This document shows, one piece after another, positions 25,661 to 33,434 of a DNA stretch of 56,400 nt (its first letter is position 1; every line of letters starts with the position of its first letter). The position numbers were made by a program, and so were the translations under genes. The stretch is from Acidobacteria bacterium UBA823 (GTDB lineage Bacteria > Acidobacteriota > Vicinamibacteria > Vicinamibacterales > UBA823). The stretch covers positions 1 to 56,400 of the forward strand of contig DBHR01000039.1 in the NCBI GenBank assembly GCA_002296225.1, read 5' to 3'. The notes under the pieces were generated by a model, which was given only the letters and a program-made list of their open reading frames with translations, was not told where the DNA came from and searched no databases.

Positions 25661-27479
25661 AAGCCGAGGGTTTCAAGTAAAGCATCTCAATCGCACCTTT
25701 CCAGCGCGCCTCCACTACTCGGCGCCGCACCTTCATGGTCGGCGTCAACTCGCCGCCAGCGATCGACCATTCGGCTGGCAATACCGCAAATTTCTTGACC
25801 TGCTCGAAGTCAGCCAAGTTACGATTCACGCTGTCCACCACGGCCTGATATAACGCGCGTACGTCGTCTCGATTCACTAGGTCCTCGAGCGGAGCAAGCT
25901 CGGCTCCGGCCTGACGCACTTGGTCCTCAAGCAACGCTCGCTCTGGCAGCAGCAACGCGGAAACAAAAGGTCGCTTATCGCCAATCAGTACCGCTTCGGC
26001 CACAAGCGGGCTCCATTTAAGCCGTTCCTCGACCGGCTGCGGCGCCACGTTCTTGCCCCCAGAGGTGACAAGGAGGTCCTTCTTGCGATCCGTGATCGTG
26101 ACGTAGCCGTCAGCGTCGATCTCACCGATATCGCCCGTGTGAAACCAGCCGTCCCGAATTACCGCAGCGCTGGCTTCCGGCTTTCCATAGTAACCGAGCA
26201 TAATGTTTGGCCCGCGGGCGAGCAGTTCGCCGTCTGTCGCAACCTTGAGATCCACGCCAGGAATTGCTTTACCGACCGACCCAATCCGAATAGCTTCTCG
26301 GGGATTAACGGTCAGCACCGGAGCGGTCTCCGTCAGCCCGTAACCTTCAACGATTGGCATCCCGATCGAACAGAAGAACTCGGCTGGGGCACGGCCAAGC
26401 GGCGCACCGCCAGACACGACCAATCGGAGCCGACCACCGGTGCGCGCCCGGATCTTAGCGAACACGAATCGGTCAGCAAGCCGATCTTGCAGCCGAACGT
26501 GCCAGGGTACGGGTTGACCAGCAAACTGCAGCGACGCGCGCGTCCAGCCTACGCCAAGTGCCCAGCCGAAGACCTTTCGGCGCATGGCCGGCTCCTGAGC
26601 CACTGACTCAAGGACTCGAGCCTGAACTTTTTCGTAGACCCGTGGCACACCGGTCATGAGAGTAGGCGCGATCAACTGCAAATCGCGGCCAATCGTGTCG
26701 AGTGACTCAGCGAACGCCACCGTCACGCCGTCATGCAGATAGATGTACATGACGGTGCGCTCAAGGGAATGGCTCAACGGTAAGAATGACAGGGCGGTGT
26801 CCTCAGAAGTCATCGGGATGACCTGGCGCGATGCCATAACGTTCGACAAAATATTCGTGTGGGTGAGCATCACGCCCTTTGGCTCTCCCGTCGTGCCAGA
26901 CGTGTAGATAATCGTCGCCACCTCATCGGGATCGACCCTGGATGACGCTTCCCGGTAGTCGCGTCCGAGACCGTCCTCGGTCAGTAGCCGTTCGTGACCC
27001 CTGGCAGCGACCTCCGACAGTGGCATTTCGATTGATTTTTCGACTGGCTGGTCGTTGTTCATGTAGTCGATAATCGCTACCCCCTCAAGCGCCAGCAGAG
27101 TCCGACGCACACTGCGCACCTTGGCAGCCTGGCCCTCGTCTGAAACGATGACGAAGCGAGCCTTAGAATCAGCTAGGATTGTGCGCATCTGTTCGGCCGG
27201 AAGGGTCGGATAGATGGGCACTGTTACCGCACCGGCACTTAGGATGGCAAGATCAGCGATTACCCATTCAGGACGACTCTCCGAGACGAGCGCGATTCGG
27301 TCACCGGCTTGAATGCCAAGACCACTCAACCCCAGACTGAGGTCGCGGACCTTCTCGAAGAGGTCCCGACTCGACAGGTCATTGGTCCCGTCGGCATGAC
27401 ACCTTTGTAGTAAGACCTCCTTTGGAAACCGCCCAGATACATGGAACGGTAGATCCGCCAAGGTCTTGACGTCAGCCAT
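25641..27479 (-). CDS. Long-chain fatty-acid-CoA ligase (AMP-forming, FadD15 type)
   Basis: 612 residues. Activates fatty acids with ATP and CoA. The AMP-binding motif is TIIYTSGTTGEPKGVMLTHTN; A5 is VEGYGLTETAPVLTVNP; A7 is WFHTGDIGEIDADGYVTI, followed by TDRKKDLLVTSGGKNV with the A8 hinge. The C-terminal part lacks long insertions; the catalytic Lys of A10 is near LTPTMKVRRR (Lys of MKVRR). The long-chain FadD15/ACSL-like set is suggested by SHSLERTVMYIYLHDG. The start at 27479 (ATG) is unambiguous. The last 20 bases overlap lepB. It is divergent from nothing close by; MoaC ends 93 bp upstream. Degradation and recycling of phospholipid acyl chains are both plausible roles. Confidence 0.93.
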   Translation of the reverse strand: MADVKTLADLPFHVSGRFPKEVLLQRCHADGTNDLSSRDLFEKVRDLSLGLSGLGIQAGDRIALVSESRPEWVIADLAILSAGAVTVPIYPTLPAEQMRTILADSKARFVIVSDEGQAAKVRSVRRTLLALEGVAIIDYMNNDQPVEKSIEMPLSEVAARGHERLLTEDGLGRDYREASSRVDPDEVATIIYTSGTTGEPKGVMLTHTNILSNVMASRQVIPMTSEDTALSFLPLSHSLERTVMYIYLHDGVTVAFAESLDTIGRDLQLIAPTLMTGVPRVYEKVQARVLESVAQEPAMRRKVFGWALGVGWTRASLQFAGQPVPWHVRLQDRLADRFVFAKIRARTGGRLRLVVSGGAPLGRAPAEFFCSIGMPIVEGYGLTETAPVLTVNPREAIRIGSVGKAIPGVDLKVATDGELLARGPNIMLGYYGKPEASAAVIRDGWFHTGDIGEIDADGYVTITDRKKDLLVTSGGKNVAPQPVEERLKWSPLVAEAVLIGDKRPFVSALLLPERALLEDQVRQAGAELAPLEDLVNRDDVRALYQAVVDSVNRNLADFEQVKKFAVLPAEWSIAGGELTPTMKVRRRVVEARWKGAIEMLYLKPSAFRTTGP

Positions 27480-27572
27480 ACATCGCCAGGGGCAACGTCG
27501 CCATTGTTCTAGGACGAAGATGGAGATAATGAGGGAAAAGTTTTAGACAAGATTCAAAACCGAACCAGCATG

Positions 27573-28103
27573 TCATTCCGATCGCCGATAAGCACCAGAC
27601 CGCCCACCTGTTTTCTTGATCAACCGGATTTCGCCTATGACCATCTCGCGATCGATCGCCTTAAGCATGTCGTAGACCGTCAGCACGGCCACAGTAACAG
27701 CCATCAACGCCTCCATTTCTACCCCGGTGCGGGCCTCGACACGGACTGTTGCGATGACCTCGTATCCATCGGCGGTCGGGCCCAGTTGCACGTCGACGTA
27801 CGACACCGGCAAAGGGTGGCAGAGCGGAATCAGTTCCGACGTGCGTTTGGCCGCCATAATACCTGCCAGCCTGGCAGCTTGTAGTGGGTCGCCTTTGGCG
27901 ACGCTGCCAGAGCGGATCGCTTCGAGCCCAGCGCGGCCGATCGCGATAAACCCACGCGCTACCGCCTCTCGTCGCGTGACCTCCTTCGCACCAACGTCGA
28001 CCATCTGCCCCCTCCCACGGCTGTCTACGTGTGATAGTCGCGTGCGCCGAGGGGCTAAAGTCGCTTTGGGCTTACGCGTCGGCGGCACCGTTCCCCCTCG
28101 CAA
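27573..28103 (-). CDS. moaC: Cyclic pyranopterin monophosphate synthase MoaC
   Basis: Converts 3',8-cyclo-GTP into cyclic pyranopterin monophosphate, the first committed intermediate of molybdenum/tungsten cofactor synthesis. 176 residues; the conserved part begins LSHVDSRGRGQMVDVGAKEV. Family motifs are AAKRTSELIPLCHPLP, EARTGVEMEALMAV and VYDMLKAIDREMVI. GRSGAYRR ends the protein. The N-terminal 20 residues are basic and not conserved, but no in-frame start after 28103 precedes the motif. The start overlaps the 3' end of rex by 32 bases, so they may be coupled. moaA and other cofactor genes are absent from the window; the AOR with its MoaD-like partner is 22 kb away. Confidence 0.94.
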   Translation of the reverse strand: MRGGTVPPTRKPKATLAPRRTRLSHVDSRGRGQMVDVGAKEVTRREAVARGFIAIGRAGLEAIRSGSVAKGDPLQAARLAGIMAAKRTSELIPLCHPLPVSYVDVQLGPTADGYEVIATVRVEARTGVEMEALMAVTVAVLTVYDMLKAIDREMVIGEIRLIKKTGGRSGAYRRSE

Positions 28104-28791
28104 GATAGAACGACAGGCTTTCCAGCAATACCGTAAGATCGACGGTCTTAAGCTTCACATCTTCTGGCGTGCGCAGAGCGCCCGGGGAGAAGTTCAGAAT
28201 GGCCTTGATCCCCGCTGCTACGATCTTGTCGACCACGGTCTGCGCAGAGCTCAACGGTACCGCAATCACCGCGATCATGATCCGTTCGCGCACGGTAATT
28301 TTTCGGAGATCCTTGATGTCGTATATCGGCACACCAGCCCGCGAGTGCTGACCGATCTTCTCGTGAAAATTGTCGAAGAGTGCTGCAATCCGAAAGCCCT
28401 CCCGGAAAAATCCAGGATAATCGGCAAGCGCGAGGCCAAGATTCCCAGCCCCCATTATCGCGACCTTCAGACGACGATCCAGACCCAAAATGTGACGAAG
28501 CTGCCGCTTCAAATCTCTTACATAGTAGCCGACCCCGCGCACTCCCAGTTCACCGAAATGGGCTAAGTCCTTCCGGATTTGTGCCGCGTTCAAGTCAAAA
28601 CGTTCGGCGAGCATTTTAGACGAGACGGTACGGATGCCTTCGGCATCCAACTCGTTCAGACACCGCAAGTAAACCGACAAGCGATTCGTTGTAGCTTCGG
28701 AAATCTGGGGCAACATGCGTCTAGCTGAAAACTTCTCCCCCGCCGGCACACGCGTCGCCGGCCGGCCGCGTGATTGCTGCCCGACGATCAT
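28072..28791 (-). CDS. rex: Redox-sensing transcriptional repressor Rex
   Basis: 239 residues. The N-terminal winged helix has TTNRLSVYLRCLNELDAEG, then SSKMLAERFDLNAAQIRKDLAHFGE. The Rossmann domain has VAIMGAGNLGLALADYPGF (dinucleotide binding) and FDNFHEKIGQ. The C-terminal domain-swap helix is near LTVLLESLSFYLARG. Rex binds NADH/NAD+ and represses fermentative and respiratory genes when NADH is low. The first 25 residues precede the family core, so the ATG at 28716 (MLPQISEATTN) may be the true start. It overlaps moaC by 32 bases. A Rex box of the TTGTGA-type was looked for upstream and not found. Confidence 0.94.
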   Translation of the reverse strand: MIVGQQSRGRPATRVPAGEKFSARRMLPQISEATTNRLSVYLRCLNELDAEGIRTVSSKMLAERFDLNAAQIRKDLAHFGELGVRGVGYYVRDLKRQLRHILGLDRRLKVAIMGAGNLGLALADYPGFFREGFRIAALFDNFHEKIGQHSRAGVPIYDIKDLRKITVRERIMIAVIAVPLSSAQTVVDKIVAAGIKAILNFSPGALRTPEDVKLKTVDLTVLLESLSFYLARGNGAADA

Positions 28792-29078
28792 AGCAGCCGG
28801 CCACCATGACTGCCCAGTATGCCGTTGATCGCCTTAACTAAGTGCCAGAATTGCGACGCTGCGTGGGTCCGTAGGTGTCGGGAGGGGCTTAATACTGCCA
28901 TCTGGCAGCAGTTGGAGCACCCCGCTGAGATCGCATAATTGATTTCTCAGAGGGCCGTGATCCTCCTTGCACTCAACCCATATCCGAATCTTATTGCCAC
29001 GGAGAGCCGGTCATCGTGCGGGCGGAAACCAGATTCGACGAGGACGCCTTGGTCGGAACACCCTGGCAACCGGTCTTG

Positions 29079-29828
29079 CTAGCCGACCGGTCCCAACGCC
29101 AGCAACCGTTCGATCTCAGTGCGGACCTCTGCAATTAGTTCGTCGCGGTGGGAATAGTCACGTTTTACCGTTTCGATCGGTGGTGCGAACCTGACGTTGA
29201 CCGTTTCGGGTCGAACCAGAGCGCTGCCACGTTTCATTGCTGCCCGCCCACCGAGAATCGCCACTGGAACGACCGGTGCCTGCGCTTCAAGTGCCAGCAC
29301 GAATCCTCCCTTCTTGAAAGGAAGTAGCTCATTCGTCCGGCTCCGCGTGCCTTCCGGGAAAATCACGAACGACCCGCCTCTCTGTAGGGTCGTTGCCGCC
29401 TCGGTGATTGCCGCGTTACTTTTCTCCCGGTCGCCGCGGTGAACGCCCACGAAGCCAGCGATCTCGAAGGCCCTTCCGAGCACTGGCATCTTTCTGAGCC
29501 CAGCTTTGTACAGGATATGTAGCCGAGGAAACAGCGGTGGGAACAATGCGAACAAGATTAGCGGCTCAACATTACTCGTGTGGTTGGCACAGTAGACGGC
29601 CGGCCTGTCGGATCGCACATGTTCAAGGCCCTCTGCTCGTACTCGAATTCCAGGAATAGCTAACGCCAAGCGAACCCCTGCGTAGCCGGTCCAATAGAGC
29701 ACGCTAGGCCGTCGGGTCATCAACGCAATCAGCAACGCCGATGGACCGGCGACGAGAATGTACAGCCCCACCAAGACGTAGGCAGCGATAGAGCGTCCCC
29801 AAGCGATAAGCCACGCTAGCGCAGGCAT
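29079..29828 (-). CDS. 1-acyl-sn-glycerol-3-phosphate acyltransferase-like (PlsC family)
   Basis: 249 residues. Acylates lysophosphatidate at position 2 of the glycerol in phospholipid synthesis. An N-terminal helix (AAYVLVGLYILVAG, 15-28) and a second one (about 29-52) anchor it. Block I reads ANHTSNVEPL: the usual His-x4-Asp is His83-x4-Glu88, an unusual change (GAG codon). Block III is intact (FVIFPEGTRSRTNE), and block IV is VVPVAILGG. Block II (LHILYKAGLRKMPVLGRAFE) is also good, so the enzyme is likely active on a related acceptor, or altered. It lies downstream of carD but after an intrinsic terminator, and it is 287 bp from rex. Confidence 0.88.
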   Translation of the reverse strand: MPALAWLIAWGRSIAAYVLVGLYILVAGPSALLIALMTRRPSVLYWTGYAGVRLALAIPGIRVRAEGLEHVRSDRPAVYCANHTSNVEPLILFALFPPLFPRLHILYKAGLRKMPVLGRAFEIAGFVGVHRGDREKSNAAITEAATTLQRGGSFVIFPEGTRSRTNELLPFKKGGFVLALEAQAPVVPVAILGGRAAMKRGSALVRPETVNVRFAPPIETVKRDYSHRDELIAEVRTEIERLLALGPVG

Positions 29829-29843
29829 CCGCAGGACATGGTC

Positions 29844-29877
29844 AAAAAAAAGCCTGATCCGGTATGCCGGATCAGGC
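29844..29877 (-). terminator. Intrinsic terminator of carD
   Basis: On the minus strand, a perfect 11-bp stem, GCCTGATCCGG with its complement (29852-29862 and 29867-29877), and a 4-base loop, followed by eight T residues (A run at 29844-29851 on the plus strand). It lies between the carD stop (29907) and the plsC-like start (29828). Confidence 0.93.
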
Positions 29878-29906
29878 CTAAATTGTTCTCCGCTCGAGGA
29901 CGTGCT

Positions 29907-30488
29907 TTAAGATGCCCGCGCGGCCCTGGACGTCCGTCGGCTACCTGGCCTTGCTGACGCCTTAGCGTTTTTCTTTCTTGCCACCGCCCGAGCTTTCGCG
30001 GCAAAGCAGCGCTCAAGAGCCCGACCTACCCGTTCCTCAACAGCCTCCGACGCCTCTTGGGAGACTTCAGCAATCTCCGAAATGACTAGGTGCTTCGAAC
30101 GATCCTGCATCCGCTTCTCACGGAACGATAGGCTCTTCGTCCGGCTCAGGTACGTTAGATTCTTCAGTACGTCGATCGCACTGTAAATCGAGCCACTCCG
30201 CATCTTGTCGGAGTTGTCCTTGAACCGGCTCTTCCAATTCAGATGACTGTCGATCCTACCGCTTGCCAACAGCGCGTACAGACGGGCGATCTCATCTCCG
30301 CCAACGGCCAGCCTGAGCCCAACGCCCTCAATATTGTCGACCGGCACCAATACCGTCGTGTCATTAGAGGCCATCCGCAGCGTGTAAAAGCCACCGGTCG
30401 TCCCGAGGAGCGTCCTTTCCTCTATCGTCTCGACCACGCCAAGCCCATGATTCGGGTAAATGACCTTGTCGCCAACCTCGAATGCCAC
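29907..30488 (-). CDS. CarD-family RNA polymerase-binding regulator with basic tail
   Basis: 193 residues. The CarD/TRCF RNA polymerase interaction domain is the N-terminal part (VGDKVIYPNHGLGVVETIEE, then YTLRMASNDTTVLVPVDN). The C-terminal helical DNA-binding part follows (HLNWKSRFKDNSDKMRSGSI). CarD proteins stabilise open promoter complexes, often at rRNA promoters. The last 30 residues are very basic (KARAVARKKNAKASARPGSR and onward), a histone H1-like extension beyond the usual 160-170 residues. The start is a GTG at 30488 with GGAGGA four to five bases upstream, and a good promoter (30559-30587). A perfect terminator follows the gene, so it is a single-gene unit. Confidence 0.93.
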   Translation of the reverse strand: MAFEVGDKVIYPNHGLGVVETIEERTLLGTTGGFYTLRMASNDTTVLVPVDNIEGVGLRLAVGGDEIARLYALLASGRIDSHLNWKSRFKDNSDKMRSGSIYSAIDVLKNLTYLSRTKSLSFREKRMQDRSKHLVISEIAEVSQEASEAVEERVGRALERCFAAKARAVARKKNAKASARPGSRRTSRAARAS

Positions 30489-30558
30489 GTTTCCTCCAAA
30501 ACTCTACTGCTTGTCCCGTGGATACGTTTGCCTCAACGCTCCAGTGCCAAGACCTGCA

Positions 30559-30587
30559 AGTATAGCCCATAAGGCCCTACGAATCAA
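30559..30587 (-). promoter_or_regulatory. Sigma-70 promoter of carD
   Basis: Minus strand: -35 TTGATT (complement of 30582-30587), 17-base spacer, -10 TATACT (complement of 30559-30564). Transcription would start near 30552, some 64 bases before the GTG; a GGAGGA ribosome binding site sits at about 30492-30497. Confidence 0.7.
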
Positions 30588-30915
30588 CCAAAAACAAGAG
30601 GAAAAGAGCTGTCATTCGCTATTTCTTCTCTATCAAACTTTGTAGTTTGAGGACTCTCGTCGCTACCGCTGTGATTTTCCTATTGGCCTCGAAGCGCTGG
30701 AACCTGGATTCACTCGCTCAAGAACGCCAGGCTACGGTTCAGTGTCGCCCCAGCCCCAACAGCCACTAAACCAACCATTCGGAAGGTCTGCTCCGGTCCG
30801 TCTCTCTCAAGCCTTCAACTCTTCCCCCCTTGCAGCAGTCCACTGAACCGTTACACTGGTCGAGAAGACGAGAGTTGGCTCACAACAACGAGAAACTAAA
30901 GTAAAGCGCTGGATT
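30588..30915. other. Intergenic region upstream of the M20-like gene
   Basis: About 330 bases without a convincing reading frame, relatively AT-rich at 30590-30680. It must hold the promoter for the M20-like gene at 30916, but I see no hexamer pair that stands out. No RNA gene was recognised. Confidence 0.35.
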
Positions 30916-32217
30916 ATGTCCGATCACGTGTCGCATTTGAACCAACCTTCTAGGTGCAGATCTTCCGTCGTATTTCGTGCCACTGCCTACATTTTCATCA
31001 TGGCGGCCACTTCGACAAGCGTGGCCACGCAGACACTGGCCGATCAAAACGTCGCCGCTGCACTCGAAACACGTGCCATCTCGGCTGCACTGGAGTACGT
31101 CGAGTTGCACCGCGAATCCACGACCGCCTTCCTTGCCAACATCGCTGCTATCGTCTCACCGTCGGGAAAAGAACGTAAACGTGCAGAGGCGGTCGCCGCG
31201 CGGATGCGTAACATCGGTCTAGCCTCAGTGTTCGTCGACGAAACGCCCAACGCGATCGGCGTCATCCCAGGTTACTCCGGCCTGGCGTTAGTCTTCATTT
31301 CGACCCTCGATGATCTGGCCACTGTTGCCGACTACCAGCGAACCGCAAAGACCTCCCCGCACGTGAAGGGCGATCGCCTCATCGGTCCAGGGACGAATAC
31401 TTCGTCCTCGACGGCCTCGATTCTGGCAGCGGCCGAGGCACTCGTCGCGTCAGGATTCACGCCAGAGCACGACCTGATCTTTGCTGCGGTCGCACAAGAA
31501 GAAACCGGCCTGATCGGCATGAAGGTCGTCTATGAGGCATTTAAGGATCGCGCCGTCGGGTTTGTTGACGTTTTAGGCGATGGTCGGCGGATTAGTTACG
31601 GCGCCATCGGCATCCACTGGTGGCGAGTCATCGCGACAGGACCGCCAGGGCATTCCTTGAGAGGCGGCCTCCCAAACGTGAATCAGGCGATCGGTCGAGC
31701 CGTAGATCGTATCCTGCAGATGCCACTTCCACCGGGGAACAAGGATTCGCGAACAATCGTGAACGTAGCGATGCTCCGGAGCGGAGCCGTCTTCAACCAC
31801 AAGCCGGCAACGGGCTGGTTCTCACTCGACATCCGGTCGCTCGACATGAAGGCGATCGACGCCATCGAAGCTGACGTCGCCACCGTGCTATCAGATGTTT
31901 CGTCCGAAACCGGCATACAACTCGAAATGGAGCCATTCCAGCTCACACCGAGCGGTCAAATTCCTGGTGCACGAGAATCGACGCTAGTGACGACAGCCGA
32001 AGCTATCTCGCGGCACCTCGGCCTCGAGCCCACCCTTAGCAACAGCGGCTCGTCTAATATGAACATCGCCATCGGCAATGGCACCCTAGCGATCGGACTC
32101 GGTGGGTCGCGTGGAGGCAAACGAGCCGAGGCCGGAGAATGGGCGAATATACCCGCGATGTTGCGGACTGCGACGCATGTCGTGCTTCTGGCGGCAACCA
32201 TTGGCGGCGGGACGTAG
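30916..32217 (+). CDS. Exported M20-fold protein with degraded metal site (pseudo-peptidase candidate)
   Basis: 433 residues with an N-terminal hydrophobic stretch (FRATAYIFIMAATSTSVATQ) that looks like a signal peptide; an ATG at residue 29 could be an alternative. The fold is M20: GPGT, then ASILAAAEALVASG, AQEETGLIGMK with Glu195 and Glu196, then YGAIGIHWWRV and the dimerisation-domain GPPGHSLRGGLPNVN. However, three metal ligands are replaced. His-x-Asp is Thr130-Leu-Asp132 (FISTLDD), the bridging Asp is Thr160 (GPGTNTSSS), and the last His of the His-x4-Trp motif is Ala404 (RAEAGEW). I infer a non-canonical or inactive enzyme. The next gene, a methyltransferase fold, starts 37 bp downstream. 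Confidence 0.72.
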   Translation: MSDHVSHLNQPSRCRSSVVFRATAYIFIMAATSTSVATQTLADQNVAAALETRAISAALEYVELHRESTTAFLANIAAIVSPSGKERKRAEAVAARMRNIGLASVFVDETPNAIGVIPGYSGLALVFISTLDDLATVADYQRTAKTSPHVKGDRLIGPGTNTSSSTASILAAAEALVASGFTPEHDLIFAAVAQEETGLIGMKVVYEAFKDRAVGFVDVLGDGRRISYGAIGIHWWRVIATGPPGHSLRGGLPNVNQAIGRAVDRILQMPLPPGNKDSRTIVNVAMLRSGAVFNHKPATGWFSLDIRSLDMKAIDAIEADVATVLSDVSSETGIQLEMEPFQLTPSGQIPGARESTLVTTAEAISRHLGLEPTLSNSGSSNMNIAIGNGTLAIGLGGSRGGKRAEAGEWANIPAMLRTATHVVLLAATIGGGT

Positions 32218-32254
32218 AGAAGGTCGACTCCAGGATACAGGCCGGAGGCATATT

Positions 32255-32917
32255 ATGAAGTCCAGCCGACAGAACATGTTTGCAGCACTCGTGGCGGGCG
32301 TCATCTTCGCGGGCGGCCTGAGCCAAGCGCCACTACTGCCTACGCTCCAAGCGGATGGCCAGGAAGCCCCGCGTTTGGCACCCACCAGCGCTCTTTTGCC
32401 CGTCTGGTCAAGGACCGTCACCGTTCAAGACGGCCAGAGTCTGGCGCCCTACGTCCCGACCCCCCAAGAGGTCGTCGATCGGATGCTGCAACTCGCCGAA
32501 GTCACGGCCGACGACGTGGTCTACGACCTAGGCAGCGGCGATGGCCGCATCCCAATTTCGGCCGCCAAGAACTACGGCGCGCGCGGCGTCGGCGTCGACA
32601 TCGACCCCGATCGCATCGCTGAAGCTAAAGCCAACGCGCGGCGGGCAGGCGTCAGCGACCGCGTAACCTTCATCCTCGGGGATGCCATGACGACCGACGT
32701 GTCCGAGGCATCCGTCGTGACACTCTACCTGCTCTCATCGTCGAACCTGAAACTCCGGCCAATCCTTACGAGACAACTAACCCCAGGCACGCGGATCGTG
32801 TCGCACGCCTTCAGTATGGGCGACTGGCAGCCCGATACCGTGGAAACGTTCAATGACTCGCGCGGGAACCCGAGGACGCTCTACTTCTGGAGATTCGATG
32901 GTCAGTATCGCCAGTAA
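32255..32917 (+). CDS. Exported class I SAM-methyltransferase-fold protein
   Basis: 220 residues from the ATG at 32255, supported by GGAGG six bases upstream (32244-32248); the frame continues to 32102 inside the previous gene without support. A signal peptide (FAALVAGVIFAGGLSQAP, 9-26) precedes APYVPTPQEVVDRMLQLAEV. SAM motif I is VVYDLGSGDGRIPISAAK, with GVGVDIDPDRI (motif II) and ILGDAMTTDV; the end is LYFWRFDGQYRQ. A SAM-binding fold with a predicted signal is unusual because SAM is cytosolic. Either the N terminus acts as an anchor with the domain inside, or the protein binds another ligand outside. It is a family seen in several environmental phyla. Probably co-transcribed with the M20-like gene. 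Confidence 0.75.
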   Translation: MKSSRQNMFAALVAGVIFAGGLSQAPLLPTLQADGQEAPRLAPTSALLPVWSRTVTVQDGQSLAPYVPTPQEVVDRMLQLAEVTADDVVYDLGSGDGRIPISAAKNYGARGVGVDIDPDRIAEAKANARRAGVSDRVTFILGDAMTTDVSEASVVTLYLLSSSNLKLRPILTRQLTPGTRIVSHAFSMGDWQPDTVETFNDSRGNPRTLYFWRFDGQYRQ

Positions 32918-33117
32918 CTGGAAGGGCTTCGCCATGATCACCAAACCCAACGCTTCGTAGCCCTCAACACCACCTCGCGGTAACCAAGTGGTGTGAAGCA
33001 TCCTCATCCGTAGCAACGCTGCCCACAACCTCTACCAAGCCGGTCAGATCCAATTACTAAAACGGCTGCCAAGAGGCCGACGACCGAGAAGCTAGCCCCA
33101 GCGGTGGTGAAGCCGCA

Positions 33118-33126
33118 TGCTATACT
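33118..33126 (+). promoter_or_regulatory. Extended -10 element upstream of tRNA-Leu
   Basis: TGC TATACT at 33118-33126, an extended -10 form with no clear -35 hexamer. The predicted start near 33133 lies 43 bases before the tRNA. Confidence 0.4.
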
Positions 33127-33175
33127 CGGACCCTTTCTGGCGAGGAGTCCTTCGCCGTCGGTCATGCAATCACGG

Positions 33176-33264
33176 GCCGGAGTGGTGAAACTGGCAGACG
33201 CGCGGGATTCAAAATCCCGTGGGGTTCACTCCCCGTGTGGGTTCAAGTCCCACCTCCGGCACCA
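33176..33264 (+). tRNA. tRNA-Leu (CAA)
   Basis: Class II tRNA of 89 bases with encoded CCA. The acceptor arms GCCGGAG (33176-33182) and CTCCGGC (33254-33260) pair perfectly; the discriminator is A and CCA occupies 33262-33264. The anticodon stem CGGGA/TCCCG encloses TTCAAAA, so the anticodon is CAA and it reads UUG. A long variable arm (GGGGTTCACTCCCC) and TTCAAGT T-loop are present. It stands alone, 258 bp after the methyltransferase gene. Confidence 0.96.
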
Positions 33265-33366
33265 ATTTCCTCTGACCGTTTGAGGTCTCTCTAGTTGCAC
33301 GACAGCAACCTGATGGCCAGGTCTTCACCAGTAACCACCCGGCACAGAAGGCGAACGCCGCCTTAG

Positions 33367-33391
33367 AAAAAAGGCCCAAGGCTACCGAGCC
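33367..33391 (-). terminator. Possible intrinsic terminator of the kamA-like gene
   Basis: Minus strand: GGCTCGG and TTGGGCC pair with three G-U contacts around a 5-base loop (33373-33391), followed directly by six T residues (A run 33367-33372). It lies 44 bases after the stop at 33435. The wobble pairs make it weaker than the carD terminator. Confidence 0.45.
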
Positions 33392-33434
33392 AAAGGGTAG
33401 CGAAGCGAATGATTAGACTCGCCGAAGTGTAGGA

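Noticed and set aside
27727..28566. Open frame of 279 codons on the plus strand
   Set aside because: Antisense to moaC and rex, both of which have clear conserved motifs; no signal of its own.
28716..29078. Rex binding site upstream of rex
   Set aside because: I searched for TTGTGA with an inverted partner and did not find it.
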